The translations under genes and the position numbers were made by a program. Of a stretch of DNA of 64,000 bases, positions 42,558-51,898 are shown one piece after another. The notes beneath the pieces are model-generated. The model was not told the DNA's origin. It did no database searches and was given only the letters and a program-made list of their open reading frames with translations. The stretch is from NCBI GenBank assembly GCA_020161855.1, contig JAIUNJ010000001.1, positions 186,001-250,000 on the forward strand, in the 5' to 3' direction. Origin of the DNA: Pseudomonadota bacterium. GTDB lineage: Bacteria > Pseudomonadota > Alphaproteobacteria > Rhizobiales > Aestuariivirgaceae. Within the stretch, counting starts at the first letter, position 1. Every line of letters begins with the position of its first letter.

Positions 42558-43642
42558 GCCCGCACCGCCTTTCCGTCTTCGCCGAAGATGTGGGTCTGTG
42601 CCGGATCGGGCACGAGGTGAAGGGTCTCGCCGATCTTCACGCGCTTGTCGCGCGGCACCACCACGCGGATGTCATTGCCCGTCTTGGTGCGGGCGTGAAT
42701 GAGGGTTTCAGCGCCCATCGGCTCGATCAGCTCCGAAACCGCCTCGATCGTATCCTTGGTGTCCTTGCCGACGACCGAGAAGGCACGCGGGCGGATGCCG
42801 ACGGTGATCTGGCCGGGCTTGAGCTTGGCCACCGCATGGTTGACGCCGATGTCGACGTCCTGCTTGTCGAAGGTGACCTTGGCCTTGCCGTTGTTGTAGC
42901 TCTTGAAGTTGGCGCTGATGAGATTCATCTGCGGCGTGCCGATGAAGCTGCCGACGAAGAGATTGGCGGGCTTGGCAAAGACGTCATGCGGGCTGCCCAC
43001 CTGCTCGATGAGGCCATCACGCATGATGGCGATGCGGTCGGCCATGGTCAGCGCTTCAAGCTGGTCATGGGTCACGATCACTGTTGCCTTCGAGAGGTTC
43101 GAAAGCACGCCCTTGATCTGGCCGCGCATGGAATGGCGCAGTTCGACATCGAGGCGCGAGAGCGGTTCGTCGAAGAGGAAGCAGTTGGGATCGCGCACGA
43201 TGGCGCGGGCCACGGCCACGCGCTGCTTTTCACCTTCCGAGATGCGGCCCGGCAGGCGGTCCAGCACATCGCCGAGATGCAGGATGTCGGCGACCTTCTT
43301 GACGCGCGCCTGCTGTTCGGCAGCAGAGAGGCCCTCATAGTGCAGCGGCATGGCGATGTTCTCGCCGACCGTCAGCGCCGGATAGAGCGCATAGAACTGG
43401 AAGACCATGGCGATGTCGCGCTTGTCGGGGGCAAGCTCGTTCATGCGCTGGCCGGCAATGATGACATCGCCGGAAGTGGCACGCTCGAGGCCCGCGATCA
43501 TGCGCAGCGTCGTGGTCTTGCCGCAGCCCGAAGGACCGAGGAGACAGACCACTTCGCCAGCCTCCACCTTGAGGTCGGCATCGCGCACGGCGACGAACTC
43601 GCCGAACTTCTTGGTGATTTTTCTGATTTCGATCGTGGACAT
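42554..43642 (-). CDS. Sugar ABC transporter ATPase 1, altered signature motif
   Basis: A 362-residue MalK-like ATPase. Walker A is consensus (GPSGCGKT, residues 36-43), Walker B is intact (CFLFDEP, Glu159), and the H-loop is intact (IVTHDQLEA, His192). The signature, normally LSGGQ, reads ISEGEKQ (134-140), confirmed codon by codon. A C-terminal regulatory domain follows. A second, different ATPase gene lies at 47225 in the same operon. Its motifs complement this one, so the two probably form a heterodimer with one consensus and one degenerate ATP site. Confidence 0.9.
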   Translation of the reverse strand: MSTIEIRKITKKFGEFVAVRDADLKVEAGEVVCLLGPSGCGKTTTLRMIAGLERATSGDVIIAGQRMNELAPDKRDIAMVFQFYALYPALTVGENIAMPLHYEGLSAAEQQARVKKVADILHLGDVLDRLPGRISEGEKQRVAVARAIVRDPNCFLFDEPLSRLDVELRHSMRGQIKGVLSNLSKATVIVTHDQLEALTMADRIAIMRDGLIEQVGSPHDVFAKPANLFVGSFIGTPQMNLISANFKSYNNGKAKVTFDKQDVDIGVNHAVAKLKPGQITVGIRPRAFSVVGKDTKDTIEAVSELIEPMGAETLIHARTKTGNDIRVVVPRDKRVKIGETLHLVPDPAQTHIFGEDGKAVRA

Positions 43643-43645
43643 GGA

Positions 43646-44590
43646 TTAGCGCTTCACTGTGCCGAAGGTCACACCCCGCAGCAGGTGGTCCTGCAGGAAG
43701 AAGGTGACGAGGAAGACAGGGATGAGGAAGAGCGTCTCGATGGAGGCCAGCAGCGTCCAGTCGGTGCCGCGGCCGCCGGAAGAGACGGCCTGGTTCATGG
43801 CGACCGGCACGGTGCGCGTGTCCGGCCCCGTGAGCAGCAGGGCGAAGAGGAACTCGTTCCAGGTGAGGATGAGGCCGAAGACGAAAGTGGCGGCCAGACC
43901 GGCGATCACCTGCGGCAGGCAGATCTTCAGGAAGACCTTGGTTTCGGATGAGCCGTCGATGCGTGCGGCATCCTCCACGTCGGTTGAAAGCTCGTCGAAG
44001 AAGCTTTTCATCATCCAGATGGTGAAGGCCAGGTTGAAAGCCGTGTAGAGCAGGATGATGCCGATATAGGAGCCGGAGAGGCCGACCACGCGGAACATCA
44101 GGATGACCGGGATGATGACCACGATCGCCGGCAGCATGCGCGTCGTCAGGATGATGAAGAGATAGGTGTCGTTGCCCTTCAGCGGATAACGCGAGAAGCC
44201 ATAGGCCGCCAGTGTGCCAATGATCAGCGCCAGGAACACCGAGGTGGAGGCGATGACGATCGAGTTGAAGAAGTAGCGGTCGAAGCCCGTGGGCTCAGGC
44301 GCACCGCCCGAGGTCATCGAGCGCGAGAACACCGAGGAGAAATTCTCCAGCGTCGGCGTGAAGACATAGTGATCGGGGATCAGCCCGAAAAGCGACGTCG
44401 GCGACAAGGTCGGAGGAACCGACAGCGCCATGTCCTGCGGCTTCAGCGAGGTGAAGATGATGAAGAGCACGGGCAGGAAGTAGAAGAGGCTGATGAGCCC
44501 GACGCCGAGCGTGCGGCCCCAGCCGGATTCACCGACATTGCCCGACTTGAAGAAGCCGATACGCTCCAGGAAGGATGAAGATTGGGACAT
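43646..44590 (-). CDS. Sugar ABC transporter permease (MalG-like)
   Basis: A 314-residue CUT1 permease with six predicted helices. The EAA loop is EDAARIDGSSETKVFLKICLPQVI, where the ATPase docks. Residues 60-90 between the first two helices form a longer periplasmic loop than usual. It lies 3 bp from each neighbour (ATPase 1 and the other permease). Confidence 0.92.
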   Translation of the reverse strand: MSQSSSFLERIGFFKSGNVGESGWGRTLGVGLISLFYFLPVLFIIFTSLKPQDMALSVPPTLSPTSLFGLIPDHYVFTPTLENFSSVFSRSMTSGGAPEPTGFDRYFFNSIVIASTSVFLALIIGTLAAYGFSRYPLKGNDTYLFIILTTRMLPAIVVIIPVILMFRVVGLSGSYIGIILLYTAFNLAFTIWMMKSFFDELSTDVEDAARIDGSSETKVFLKICLPQVIAGLAATFVFGLILTWNEFLFALLLTGPDTRTVPVAMNQAVSSGGRGTDWTLLASIETLFLIPVFLVTFFLQDHLLRGVTFGTVKR

Positions 44591-44593
44591 CGC

Positions 44594-45655
44594 TCAGGCT
44601 CCCTGGCTGCGGCGGTTGGCGATATAGAGGTAGAGATTGGTCAGAACGATCACCATGAAGAGCATGAGATAGGAAATCGCCGCGCCTTCGCTCGTCTTGT
44701 TCTGCTCGTTGGCGATGCGGATCAGATGGTACGAAATGGTCAGCGTGTCGTTGCCGCCCTTGGTGAGCAGGATGACGAGATCGGCGAGCTTGAAGGCCTC
44801 GATGGTGCGGAAGAGAAGCGCCAGCATGAGCAGGCCGCGGATATAGGGGAAGGTGATGTTCCAGAACTGCCGCCAGCCCGAGACACGGTCGATGGCGGCT
44901 GCCTCGTAGAGATACTTGGGCACCGAAACGAGACCGGCCAGAACCAGCAGCATCACGAAGGGCGACCACATCCAGGCATCGGCGAAGACGATGCCGGCCA
45001 CGGCACCGACCTTGTTGTCCATGAGGATGAACTGCTCGTTGCTGAACTGGTTCATCACGTAAGAGAGAATGCCGAAGGTCGGGTCATAGTAGTAGGTGAA
45101 GAACACGCCCGAGGCCACGACCGAGAGCATCATCGGCGTGAGCACGAGGATGAGCAGGTATTTGCGCAGCGGAAACTGCTTGGAGAAGAGCAGCGCGAGC
45201 AGGAAGCCGACGATCATCTGGGCCGCCACCGTGAAGACCACGAACATGGCGGTGTTGATCAACGCATGCCAGTTGGCCGGTGCGGCCAGATCATTGGTGA
45301 GGGCCTTCACATAATTGGCGAGGCCGACGAAGCGGATCGACTGCTGGTTCGACTGATAGGCGAAGAAGGAAAGCCCGAGCGACCAGAGCAGCGGGAAAAT
45401 GTTCATCACGAAGAGAACGGCAATGGCGGGAGCCACGAGCAGCCCGCCGTAATAGCCACGGCGATAAGCATTGACGACGAAGGCCGCCGCGACGAGTGCC
45501 GCCATGGCACCCACGATCCAGAAGGACACCGAGGCCGGCAGGGCCAGGGCAGCCAGAATGGAGACCACGAGGCCTGCCAGAATGGCCAGTTTCCAGTTGT
45601 CGGGGGCCACCTCAAAAAGCTGGGGGGCCGGCCGGTCGATCACTACAGCGGACAT
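44594..45655 (-). CDS. Sugar ABC transporter permease (MalF-like)
   Basis: A 353-residue permease with extra N-terminal helices (LAILAGLVVSILAALALPASV and FWIVGAMAALVAAAFVV) before the conserved core, so about eight segments. The EAA loop reads YEAAAIDRVSGWRQFWNITFPYI. A hairpin separates it from the binding-protein gene upstream. It pairs with the permease at 43646. Confidence 0.9.
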   Translation of the reverse strand: MSAVVIDRPAPQLFEVAPDNWKLAILAGLVVSILAALALPASVSFWIVGAMAALVAAAFVVNAYRRGYYGGLLVAPAIAVLFVMNIFPLLWSLGLSFFAYQSNQQSIRFVGLANYVKALTNDLAAPANWHALINTAMFVVFTVAAQMIVGFLLALLFSKQFPLRKYLLILVLTPMMLSVVASGVFFTYYYDPTFGILSYVMNQFSNEQFILMDNKVGAVAGIVFADAWMWSPFVMLLVLAGLVSVPKYLYEAAAIDRVSGWRQFWNITFPYIRGLLMLALLFRTIEAFKLADLVILLTKGGNDTLTISYHLIRIANEQNKTSEGAAISYLMLFMVIVLTNLYLYIANRRSQGA

Positions 45656-45688
45656 TGGTTTATCGCGTCGCCTTGGAATTGACAGAAA

Positions 45689-45718
45689 GCCGCGCGGGAA
45701 GGTTCCCTCCCGCGCGGC
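45689..45718 (-). terminator. Intercistronic 11-bp hairpin after the binding-protein gene
   Basis: GCCGCGCGGGA (45689-45699) and TCCCGCGCGGC (45708-45718) form a perfect 11-bp stem with an 8-base loop. Read on the minus strand it follows the binding-protein stop by 13 bp and leads to TTTCTGTC. It probably causes partial termination or shields the upstream mRNA. Confidence 0.7.
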
Positions 45719-45731
45719 GACTAGGTTCGTT

Positions 45732-47165
45732 TTACTGGATCAGACCAGCTTCCGTGAGCAGGTTCTGCTGGAACTTGGCAATGTTGTCCAAGGTCGTCTT
45801 CGCATCCTGCTTGCCAGTGATGGCCAGGTCGAACTGGTCCTGCTGCTGGGTCAGAAGCTCGAAGAACTGCGGAACGTGCCAGACGTCCTTCTGCCAGTCG
45901 AGTTGCGGAGCCCAAGCGCGGTTCCACGGACGATAGGTCACGTACTTCGGATCTTCGTAGACCGACTTGATGGCCGACTGGCCGCCACCGGCTGCGAACT
46001 GGTGCTGAATGTCAGGAGACAGCCACCACTTCACGAACTCGACAGCTTCCTTGATCTGCGAGTCGGTCGTCCAGGTCGTCAGCACGAAGGGCTGGCCACC
46101 GATGTTGGACCAACGGATCATCTTGCCATCCGGACCCAGAGTGCCCGGCATCTGGCCGAAGACCAGCTTGTCGGAGACCTTGGAGGTCTTCGGATCGAGC
46201 GAAGCTTCGCCCAAGCCGATCCAGTCGACGTTCATAGCCACCTTGCCTTCGCGGAACAGTTCGTCCGACTTGAAGATGTCCATGGTGCCCGTCCGGGCGA
46301 CCGGCGGCATGTACTCGATCAGGCTGAGGTACTTCTCGAGCGCCTTGACGGCTTCCGGAGAGTTCACAACGCCTTCGGCCTGGCCGTTCGGAACCTTGGT
46401 TTCATCCCAGGTGTCGCCGCCCATCTGCCAGATGAAGCCGTTGATCTGCATGGACGAGAAGTCGTAGCCCTTGCCGGCCTGGAAGGCGATTCCGTAGAAA
46501 TCGTCATCGGCAGGCTTGCCAGCGAGCATTTCGCCCTTCTTGCGGCGGAAGAATTCGCCGACGTTCTTGAAGTCATCCCAGGTCATCGCATCGAGCTCTT
46601 CGCCCGTGCAAGGCAGCTTCTTGCTGTACTTGGCCTGGAAGTTCTTCTGCTCTTCCTCGTTGCAGAGAACGTCAGCACGGCCGTAGTTCACCAGAACGTC
46701 CGGGAACTGCGGGAAGCCGTAATAGTTCTCCGACTTGTGGGGATAGGTCGAGTAGGCGTTCAGCGGATTCGGATGGATCGACTTGAAGGTCGCCATGAAG
46801 GCCGGATCGGCGTCCAGAAGATCGTTGATCTTGCGGAAGTAGCCGCCTTCCACGAAGGCACCGAGCCACTGCGAGTCAGACACAATGAAGTTGTACTTCT
46901 GCTCGCCCGAGGTGAGCGAAGCGTTGACGCGCGTGTAGAAGTCCGGCCACGGAATGAAGTCCACGTCCAGCTTCACGGTATTGCCCGAAGCAGGCTTGTA
47001 CTGTTCGTCGAAGAACTTCTTCATGATGCGCGTCGGCGGCCAATCAGGCACCGCCATGGTCAGTGTCACATCTTCAGCAGATGCAACCTTGGCACCGCCA
47101 ACCATCAGCGCGGCGGCAAAGCCGGCTGCTGTCGCCAGTGTCTTCACTTTCATCATCACGGTCAT
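45732..47165 (-). CDS. Sugar/polyol ABC transporter substrate-binding protein
   Basis: A 477-residue secreted protein. A Sec signal peptide (VKTLATAAGFAAALMVGGAKVASAED) precedes a CUT1-type binding protein (PASGNTVKLDVDFIPWPDFYTRVNASL). GGGAGGAAA precedes the ATG. It is the receptor of the two-ATPase importer. Polyols or monosaccharides are expected ligands given the SDR and PfkB kinase; I cannot name one. Confidence 0.9.
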   Translation of the reverse strand: MTVMMKVKTLATAAGFAAALMVGGAKVASAEDVTLTMAVPDWPPTRIMKKFFDEQYKPASGNTVKLDVDFIPWPDFYTRVNASLTSGEQKYNFIVSDSQWLGAFVEGGYFRKINDLLDADPAFMATFKSIHPNPLNAYSTYPHKSENYYGFPQFPDVLVNYGRADVLCNEEEQKNFQAKYSKKLPCTGEELDAMTWDDFKNVGEFFRRKKGEMLAGKPADDDFYGIAFQAGKGYDFSSMQINGFIWQMGGDTWDETKVPNGQAEGVVNSPEAVKALEKYLSLIEYMPPVARTGTMDIFKSDELFREGKVAMNVDWIGLGEASLDPKTSKVSDKLVFGQMPGTLGPDGKMIRWSNIGGQPFVLTTWTTDSQIKEAVEFVKWWLSPDIQHQFAAGGGQSAIKSVYEDPKYVTYRPWNRAWAPQLDWQKDVWHVPQFFELLTQQQDQFDLAITGKQDAKTTLDNIAKFQQNLLTEAGLIQ

Positions 47166-47224
47166 TTAGGTTTCCTCCCTTGGTTAACCGCATTCGCTTC
47201 AGTCGGCAGATTGCAAGGCGCGCC

Positions 47225-48316
47225 TCACGACAGCGCCTCACCTCCTGCCGCACGGAAGAAGTGGAACTTTTCCGGATCAAGATAGATCGATGCCGCCTGG
47301 CCAGGCTCGAGCCCCGAGGCCACCTGCTCCGGCAACACCAGGCGGAGCGTCTCCTCACCGGCGGCAACGGAAACAACCGTCACGTCGCCGAGCGGCTCCA
47401 GCATCCTGATCTGTGTCTTCACCGCATCCTCGCCCTTCTTGGCGATACGGATGTCATTCGGCCTGATGCCCACGATCGCGGCCTCGCCCGCCTGGGCGCC
47501 GGCAAGCTTCTTCGGGCTCACCAGCTTGCCCAGGGCTGTTTCAAAAGTCGACTTGTCCTTGCCGGTCTTGGCCTGCAACAGGTTCATGTGCGGCGAGCCG
47601 ATCTTGCCGGCCACGTAGAGATCCTTCGGGCTCTCGTAGAGCTCGTCGGGCGTGCCGCGCTGCACGACAGCACCCTCGCGCATGACGGCGATTTCCTCGC
47701 CCATCGACAGGGCCTCAAGCTCATCCGGCGTCGCATAGACAATGGTCATGCCGAACTGGCGGTGCAGGCGCTTCAGCTCGGCACGCATGTCGTGACGGAG
47801 CTTGGCGTCCAGGTTGGTCAGCGGCTCGTCGAGCAGGAGAATCTTGGGACGGCGGATCAGCGAACGGCCAAGCGCCACACGCTGCTGTTCGCCGCCTGAC
47901 AGCGTGTTGGGCTTGCGGTCAATCTTCTTGTCGAGCTTGAGCATCGCCGCGGTTTCCTTCACGCGGCGATCGATCTCTTCCTTGCCGACCTTCTCCTCGA
48001 CCAGCGGATAGGCAAAATTCTCGTAGACCGTGAGGTGCGGATAGAGCGCGAAGGACTGGAACACCATCGATACGCCGCGGCCCTTGATCTCCGCTGCGGT
48101 CATGTCCTTGCCGAAAATCTCGAGCGAGCCGGCATCGGGGCGGACAAGTCCAGCGATGGTGCGAAGCGTTGTTGTCTTACCGACAGAGCTGGGTCCGAAC
48201 AGGACGAAAAACCTGCCCTCTGCAACCTCAAAGGAAAGGTTCTCGACGGCGCGGACGCGGCCGTAATGTTTGGTGACGCCTTTCAGAGACAGTGCGGTAT
48301 TCGCGCTCGCTGACAT
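47225..48316 (-). CDS. Sugar ABC transporter ATPase 2, H-loop histidine replaced by proline
   Basis: A 363-residue MalK-like ATPase from ATG 48316 (GGGAG 5 bases upstream; an ATG at 48328 would add four residues). Walker A is GPSSVGKT (41-48), the signature is consensus (LSGGEQQR, 139-146), Walker B is intact (ILLLDEP, Glu164). The H-loop, normally THD, reads ATPDELEA with Pro197; the codon is CCG on the minus strand. It heads the operon that ends with the SDR at 40455. It is probably the partner of ATPase 1 at 42554. Confidence 0.9.
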   Translation of the reverse strand: MSASANTALSLKGVTKHYGRVRAVENLSFEVAEGRFFVLFGPSSVGKTTTLRTIAGLVRPDAGSLEIFGKDMTAAEIKGRGVSMVFQSFALYPHLTVYENFAYPLVEEKVGKEEIDRRVKETAAMLKLDKKIDRKPNTLSGGEQQRVALGRSLIRRPKILLLDEPLTNLDAKLRHDMRAELKRLHRQFGMTIVYATPDELEALSMGEEIAVMREGAVVQRGTPDELYESPKDLYVAGKIGSPHMNLLQAKTGKDKSTFETALGKLVSPKKLAGAQAGEAAIVGIRPNDIRIAKKGEDAVKTQIRMLEPLGDVTVVSVAAGEETLRLVLPEQVASGLEPGQAASIYLDPEKFHFFRAAGGEALS

Positions 48317-48402
48317 CCGTGCTCCCATTCCCGATATTTTATCTCAATTGCGATCAGACTATCGCGTCCCCCGACAAGCGCAAGGGTCGCGCGTGGTTTT
48401 GG

Positions 48403-49545
48403 TTATCCCCGGGCGCTTTCCCAGCGGCCCGTTGCCGAAGATTTAAGCACCGCATCGGTGACCAGATCGGTCGCCATGGCCTCGCGGAAATCCGGTGCCG
48501 CTGACTTACCAGTCCCGACGCCCTCAAGGAAGTCGGCAACCTGGTGGATGAAGGAATGTTCATATCCGATCTGGAGACCCGGCACCCACCACTTGCCCAT
48601 GTAGGGATGGTCGCCATCGGTAATGTGAATCGAACGCCAGCCGCGGGTGCGGCCTTCGTCGCGGTGATCGAAATACTGCAGGCGATGGAGATCATGCAGA
48701 TCCCAGAAGATCGAGGCTTTTTCGCCATTGATCTCGAGCGTGTAGAGGGCCTTGTGGCCACGCGCATAACGTGTCGCCTCGAAGTTGGCGAGCGAGCCGT
48801 TGTCAAACCGCGCGAGGAAGAGGCTGGCATCATCGATGCCGACCTTCTCGGCCTTGCCGGTGAGCGCGTGGTGGCGCTCCTTGATGAAAGTCTCGGTGAC
48901 GGCGGTCACCTTGTCGATGCCGCCATTGAGCCACATAGCCGTGTCGATGCAATGGGCCAGAAGATCGCCGGTGACACCGGAGCCCGCCACGGACGCATCA
49001 AGGCGCCAGAGACCTTGGCCGCCCTGCGGCAGATCGGCAGAAATCGTCCAGTCCTGCAGGAACTTGGCGCGGTAATGGAAAATCTTGCCGAGACGGCCCT
49101 CGTCGATGAGCTGCTTGGCCATGGTGACGGCGGGGATGCGGCGATAATTGTACCACACCATGTTCGGCACCTTGGCCTTCTCGACCGCCTCGACCATCTT
49201 CGCTGATTCAGCAGCGTTGCGGCCCAGCGGCTTCTCGCACATCACCATCTTGCCGGCAGCAGCCGCGGCCAGCGCGATCTCCAGATGCATGTCATTGGGC
49301 GCTGCGATGTCGATGAGGTCGATATCCTTGCGCTCAACGAGCTTGCGCCAATCGGTCTCGGTCGACTCATAGCCCCACTGGTCGGCAAAGGCCTTGAGCT
49401 TCTCGCCGTTGCGGGCCGCCGCGGCCTTGAGCACCGGCTGATAGGGCAAGTCAAAGAAATGGCCAGCCTGGGCGAAGGCATTGGAATGGGCCCGGCCCAT
49501 GAAGCCGTAACCCACCATGCCGACATTGAGCTTCTTCTTGGCCAT
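48403..49545 (-). CDS. Gfo/Idh/MocA-family oxidoreductase
   Basis: About 380 residues from ATG 49545, whose A is shared with the TAA of the preceding gene; an ATG at 49557 is an alternative. It has the Rossmann start [17 protein letters not shown], the family EKP motif ([15 protein letters not shown]) and a C-terminal sheet domain ([16 protein letters not shown]). It oxidises a sugar or cyclitol carbon with NAD(P). With the TIM-barrel isomerase before it and the importer after it, it forms part of a sugar oxidation route whose substrate I cannot assign. Confidence 0.9.
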   Translation of the reverse strand: MAKKKLNVGMVGYGFMGRAHSNAFAQAGHFFDLPYQPVLKAAAARNGEKLKAFADQWGYESTETDWRKLVERKDIDLIDIAAPNDMHLEIALAAAAAGKMVMCEKPLGRNAAESAKMVEAVEKAKVPNMVWYNYRRIPAVTMAKQLIDEGRLGKIFHYRAKFLQDWTISADLPQGGQGLWRLDASVAGSGVTGDLLAHCIDTAMWLNGGIDKVTAVTETFIKERHHALTGKAEKVGIDDASLFLARFDNGSLANFEATRYARGHKALYTLEINGEKASIFWDLHDLHRLQYFDHRDEGRTRGWRSIHITDGDHPYMGKWWVPGLQIGYEHSFIHQVADFLEGVGTGKSAAPDFREAMATDLVTDAVLKSSATGRWESARG

Positions 49546-50591
49546 TATGCCGTCCATCCGTGCTTGTCGCGCACCTTGATCATGGTGGCGAGAATATCGT
49601 TCCAGGTCTGCTGCTTGAGCATCACGTCATTGGGGAACATGCAGCCATCCCAGCAGATGTGACGGAAGGCCTTGGTGAGGCCGCCATCCTTGCCGCGCAG
49701 CCAGAGCCCGGCATGCTTGACGATGTCGAGCTTGCCGTTCTTGTCGGTCACCATGCAGTGGCGGCCGGTCTTGTCGTGATAGCCGAGGCCCTTCACCGTG
49801 CCGTCGTTCTGCGCGACATGGAAATCGATGGTCCAGGGGCGCAGCGCATCGGTCATCTTGACCAGCGCCTCATCAAGCAGCTTCTTGTTCTTCCAGTCAT
49901 ACTTGGCCGGCAGCAGGCGGCTCTTCGGGGCGTTGTAGCCCATGGTGTAGAGCAGCGTGTGGGCCATATCGGCCTGGAAGCCGATGGTGTGGGGACGATC
50001 AACCTCCTCAAGGGTGTTGATCATGTCTCGCCAGGAATGCATGCCGCCCCAGCAGATCTCGCCTTCGGCAGCGAGGCGCTCGCCATAGTCGGCAGCCACA
50101 GAGCAGGCTTCGCGGAACGTCTGGGCGATCTTCTTGGTGCTACCCACCGGATCCTTGGCCCACTCGGCCGGGCTTGAGGCACTGTCGATGCGGATGACGC
50201 CATAGTGACGCACACCCAGATCGCGGAGCTTGGCGCCGAGCTTGCAGGACTTCTCGACATTGGCGACAAACTTCTTGCGGTCGGACGGCGAACCCATGGC
50301 TGAGCCACCACCAACCGGCGGCCAGACAGGCGCCACGATGGAACCGATGGCGAGATTATGCTTGCGGACCTTGTCGGCCAGCTTCTTCACTTCGTCGCCG
50401 CTGAAGTCGATATTGGTGTGCGGCGCAGCATGGAAAATGTCGATGCCGTCAAACTTGACGCCGTTCACCTGCGCCTTGGCCGTGAGTGCGATCATCGTAT
50501 CGAGATCGATGGGCGGCTCGGAATCCGAACCCTTGCCCACAAGTGCCGGCCACATGGCATTATGCAGCTTGGGAAAGTTGTTCTTGCCCAT
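49545..50591 (-). CDS. Xylose-isomerase-like TIM-barrel protein (sugar phosphate isomerase/epimerase family)
   Basis: A 348-residue protein starting at [15 protein letters not shown] (ATG 50591 with GGGAGGA upstream). It shows [12 protein letters not shown], a glutamate-rich mid barrel ([11 protein letters not shown]), [11 protein letters not shown] and [10 protein letters not shown], consistent with the metal-binding residues of the AP_endonuc_2/xylose isomerase-like barrel. Members isomerise, epimerise or decarboxylate sugar acids; one apiose-pathway decarboxylase (OiaC) belongs to this broad fold as I recall. It is divergent from the GntR gene at 50677. Confidence 0.85.
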   Translation of the reverse strand: MGKNNFPKLHNAMWPALVGKGSDSEPPIDLDTMIALTAKAQVNGVKFDGIDIFHAAPHTNIDFSGDEVKKLADKVRKHNLAIGSIVAPVWPPVGGGSAMGSPSDRKKFVANVEKSCKLGAKLRDLGVRHYGVIRIDSASSPAEWAKDPVGSTKKIAQTFREACSVAADYGERLAAEGEICWGGMHSWRDMINTLEEVDRPHTIGFQADMAHTLLYTMGYNAPKSRLLPAKYDWKNKKLLDEALVKMTDALRPWTIDFHVAQNDGTVKGLGYHDKTGRHCMVTDKNGKLDIVKHAGLWLRGKDGGLTKAFRHICWDGCMFPNDVMLKQQTWNDILATMIKVRDKHGWTA

Positions 50592-50676
50592 CGCCGATCC
50601 TCCCAATTCTGTTCTTGGGCGAACGTTTTGCAGGTTTTCCCGTTGATGTCCAGAACTGATATATTAGTATGACAGC
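50592..50676. promoter_or_regulatory. Divergent promoter region with AT-rich near-palindrome
   Basis: The 85 bp between the isomerase gene and the GntR gene must contain both promoters. ATATTAGTAT, roughly 50660-50670, is a near-perfect dyad in an AT-rich spot just before the GntR start, a plausible repressor site. Evidence is limited to position and symmetry. Confidence 0.4.
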
Positions 50677-51366
50677 ATGCCACACGAGTTGGACGCCGCC
50701 CGCCTCGACCGCAGCCGCCCGCTGCGCGACCAGATTTACGACATGGTCAGGCACCTTATCCTTACCGGACGCATCGCCCCCGGTGAAGTGCTCGATGAAA
50801 AACACATGGCGGCCCAGCTCAGGATATCGCGCACCCCGGTGCGCGAGGCGGTGAAGAAACTCAGTGACGAAAATCTCGTCGACGTGGTGGCACAGTCAGG
50901 CACGCGCGCCTCGCGCGTCAGCCGCAACGAAGTGGAACAGGCCTATCTGATCCGCCGCGCGCTGGAGATGGAGAGTGCTGCGCAGGCGGCAGGCCGGATG
51001 AACGAGGCCGCCGCCGACCTGCTCAACGACATTCTTGCAAGCCATGCCCGCGCCCTCGAACGGCATCGCTACACCGAGGCCATCGGCATCGATGACCGCT
51101 TCCACCGCACTATCGCCGAGATCAGCAATCTCGACCGGCTGTGGCGCGCCATCGAAATCTCGAAGGCCCAGCTCGACCGGTGCCGGCATGTCATGCTGCC
51201 GCGCGAGGGCCAGGGCGAGGCAACGCTCGAACAGCACCGTGAAATCATCCGCGCACTGAACAGCCGCAACCCCGAGCGGGCCCGCAAGGCCATGGGCGAC
51301 CATTTGCAGATGGCTTTCTCGTCGACGCTCAAGGTGATCGAGAGCGGTGAGTTCGAGACGAAATGA
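50677..51366 (+). CDS. GntR/FCD-family transcriptional regulator
   Basis: A 229-residue regulator with winged helix LDEKHMAAQLRISRTPVREAVKKLSDENLV and an FCD domain (IDDRFHRTIAEISNLDRL, LEQHREIIRAL). It is divergent from the isomerase and Gfo/Idh genes, which continue into the two-ATPase importer operon on the same strand. It is the likely repressor of that whole minus-strand unit. Confidence 0.9.
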   Translation: MPHELDAARLDRSRPLRDQIYDMVRHLILTGRIAPGEVLDEKHMAAQLRISRTPVREAVKKLSDENLVDVVAQSGTRASRVSRNEVEQAYLIRRALEMESAAQAAGRMNEAAADLLNDILASHARALERHRYTEAIGIDDRFHRTIAEISNLDRLWRAIEISKAQLDRCRHVMLPREGQGEATLEQHREIIRALNSRNPERARKAMGDHLQMAFSSTLKVIESGEFETK

Positions 51367-51506
51367 GGCAGAGGCGCCGCATCATCGCCTCACTCCCGCC
51401 GATGTCCCAGCAGAGACTGTGATCCTCACCGTACCGGACGCAATTGCCGCCGGTGCATCGATCAACAGTACTCCGGCACGGCCCGGACAGATGAAAGGAC
51501 AGCAAC

Positions 51507-51869
51507 ATGAAAAGGCAGTTCATGCTCTGCGCGGCGGCGGTCTTTGCCGCCCTTGTTGGAACTTCGGCAGCAGCGATGGCCTATCCCGCCTATGCCACCA
51601 CCGACCTGAATGTGAGGAGCGGGCCCGGCACGGGATATCGTGTGATCGGAACATTGTATGATGGCGCGCGCATCAATGTCCGCTTCTGCCAGGGCAGCTG
51701 GTGCGCCATCAACGGCCCGGGACTGCGCGGCTGGGCCAGCGCAAGCTATCTCGCCACAGCCCAGGTGCGCCGCCCGCCGCTCGTGGTGCGGCCACAGATC
51801 TTCCTGGATTTCCCGCGCCATCACCACAGGAAGTGGGATGACAGGCACAAGCCGCGCCGCCGGCATTGA
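51507..51869 (+). CDS. Secreted SH3b-domain protein
   Basis: A 120-residue protein with a Sec signal peptide (MKRQFMLCAAAVFAALVGTS, cleavage near AAAMA) and one bacterial SH3 domain (LNVRSGPGTGYRVIGTLYDG to GWASASYL). The C-terminus is basic and histidine/arginine-rich. Such proteins often bind peptidoglycan or act as periplasmic adaptors. It is isolated between the GntR gene and the converging kinase gene and does not look part of either pathway. Confidence 0.85.
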   Translation: MKRQFMLCAAAVFAALVGTSAAAMAYPAYATTDLNVRSGPGTGYRVIGTLYDGARINVRFCQGSWCAINGPGLRGWASASYLATAQVRRPPLVVRPQIFLDFPRHHHRKWDDRHKPRRRH

Positions 51870-51898
51870 TGCGGGCGTGCAGCGGAAGCCGCTTGCAC

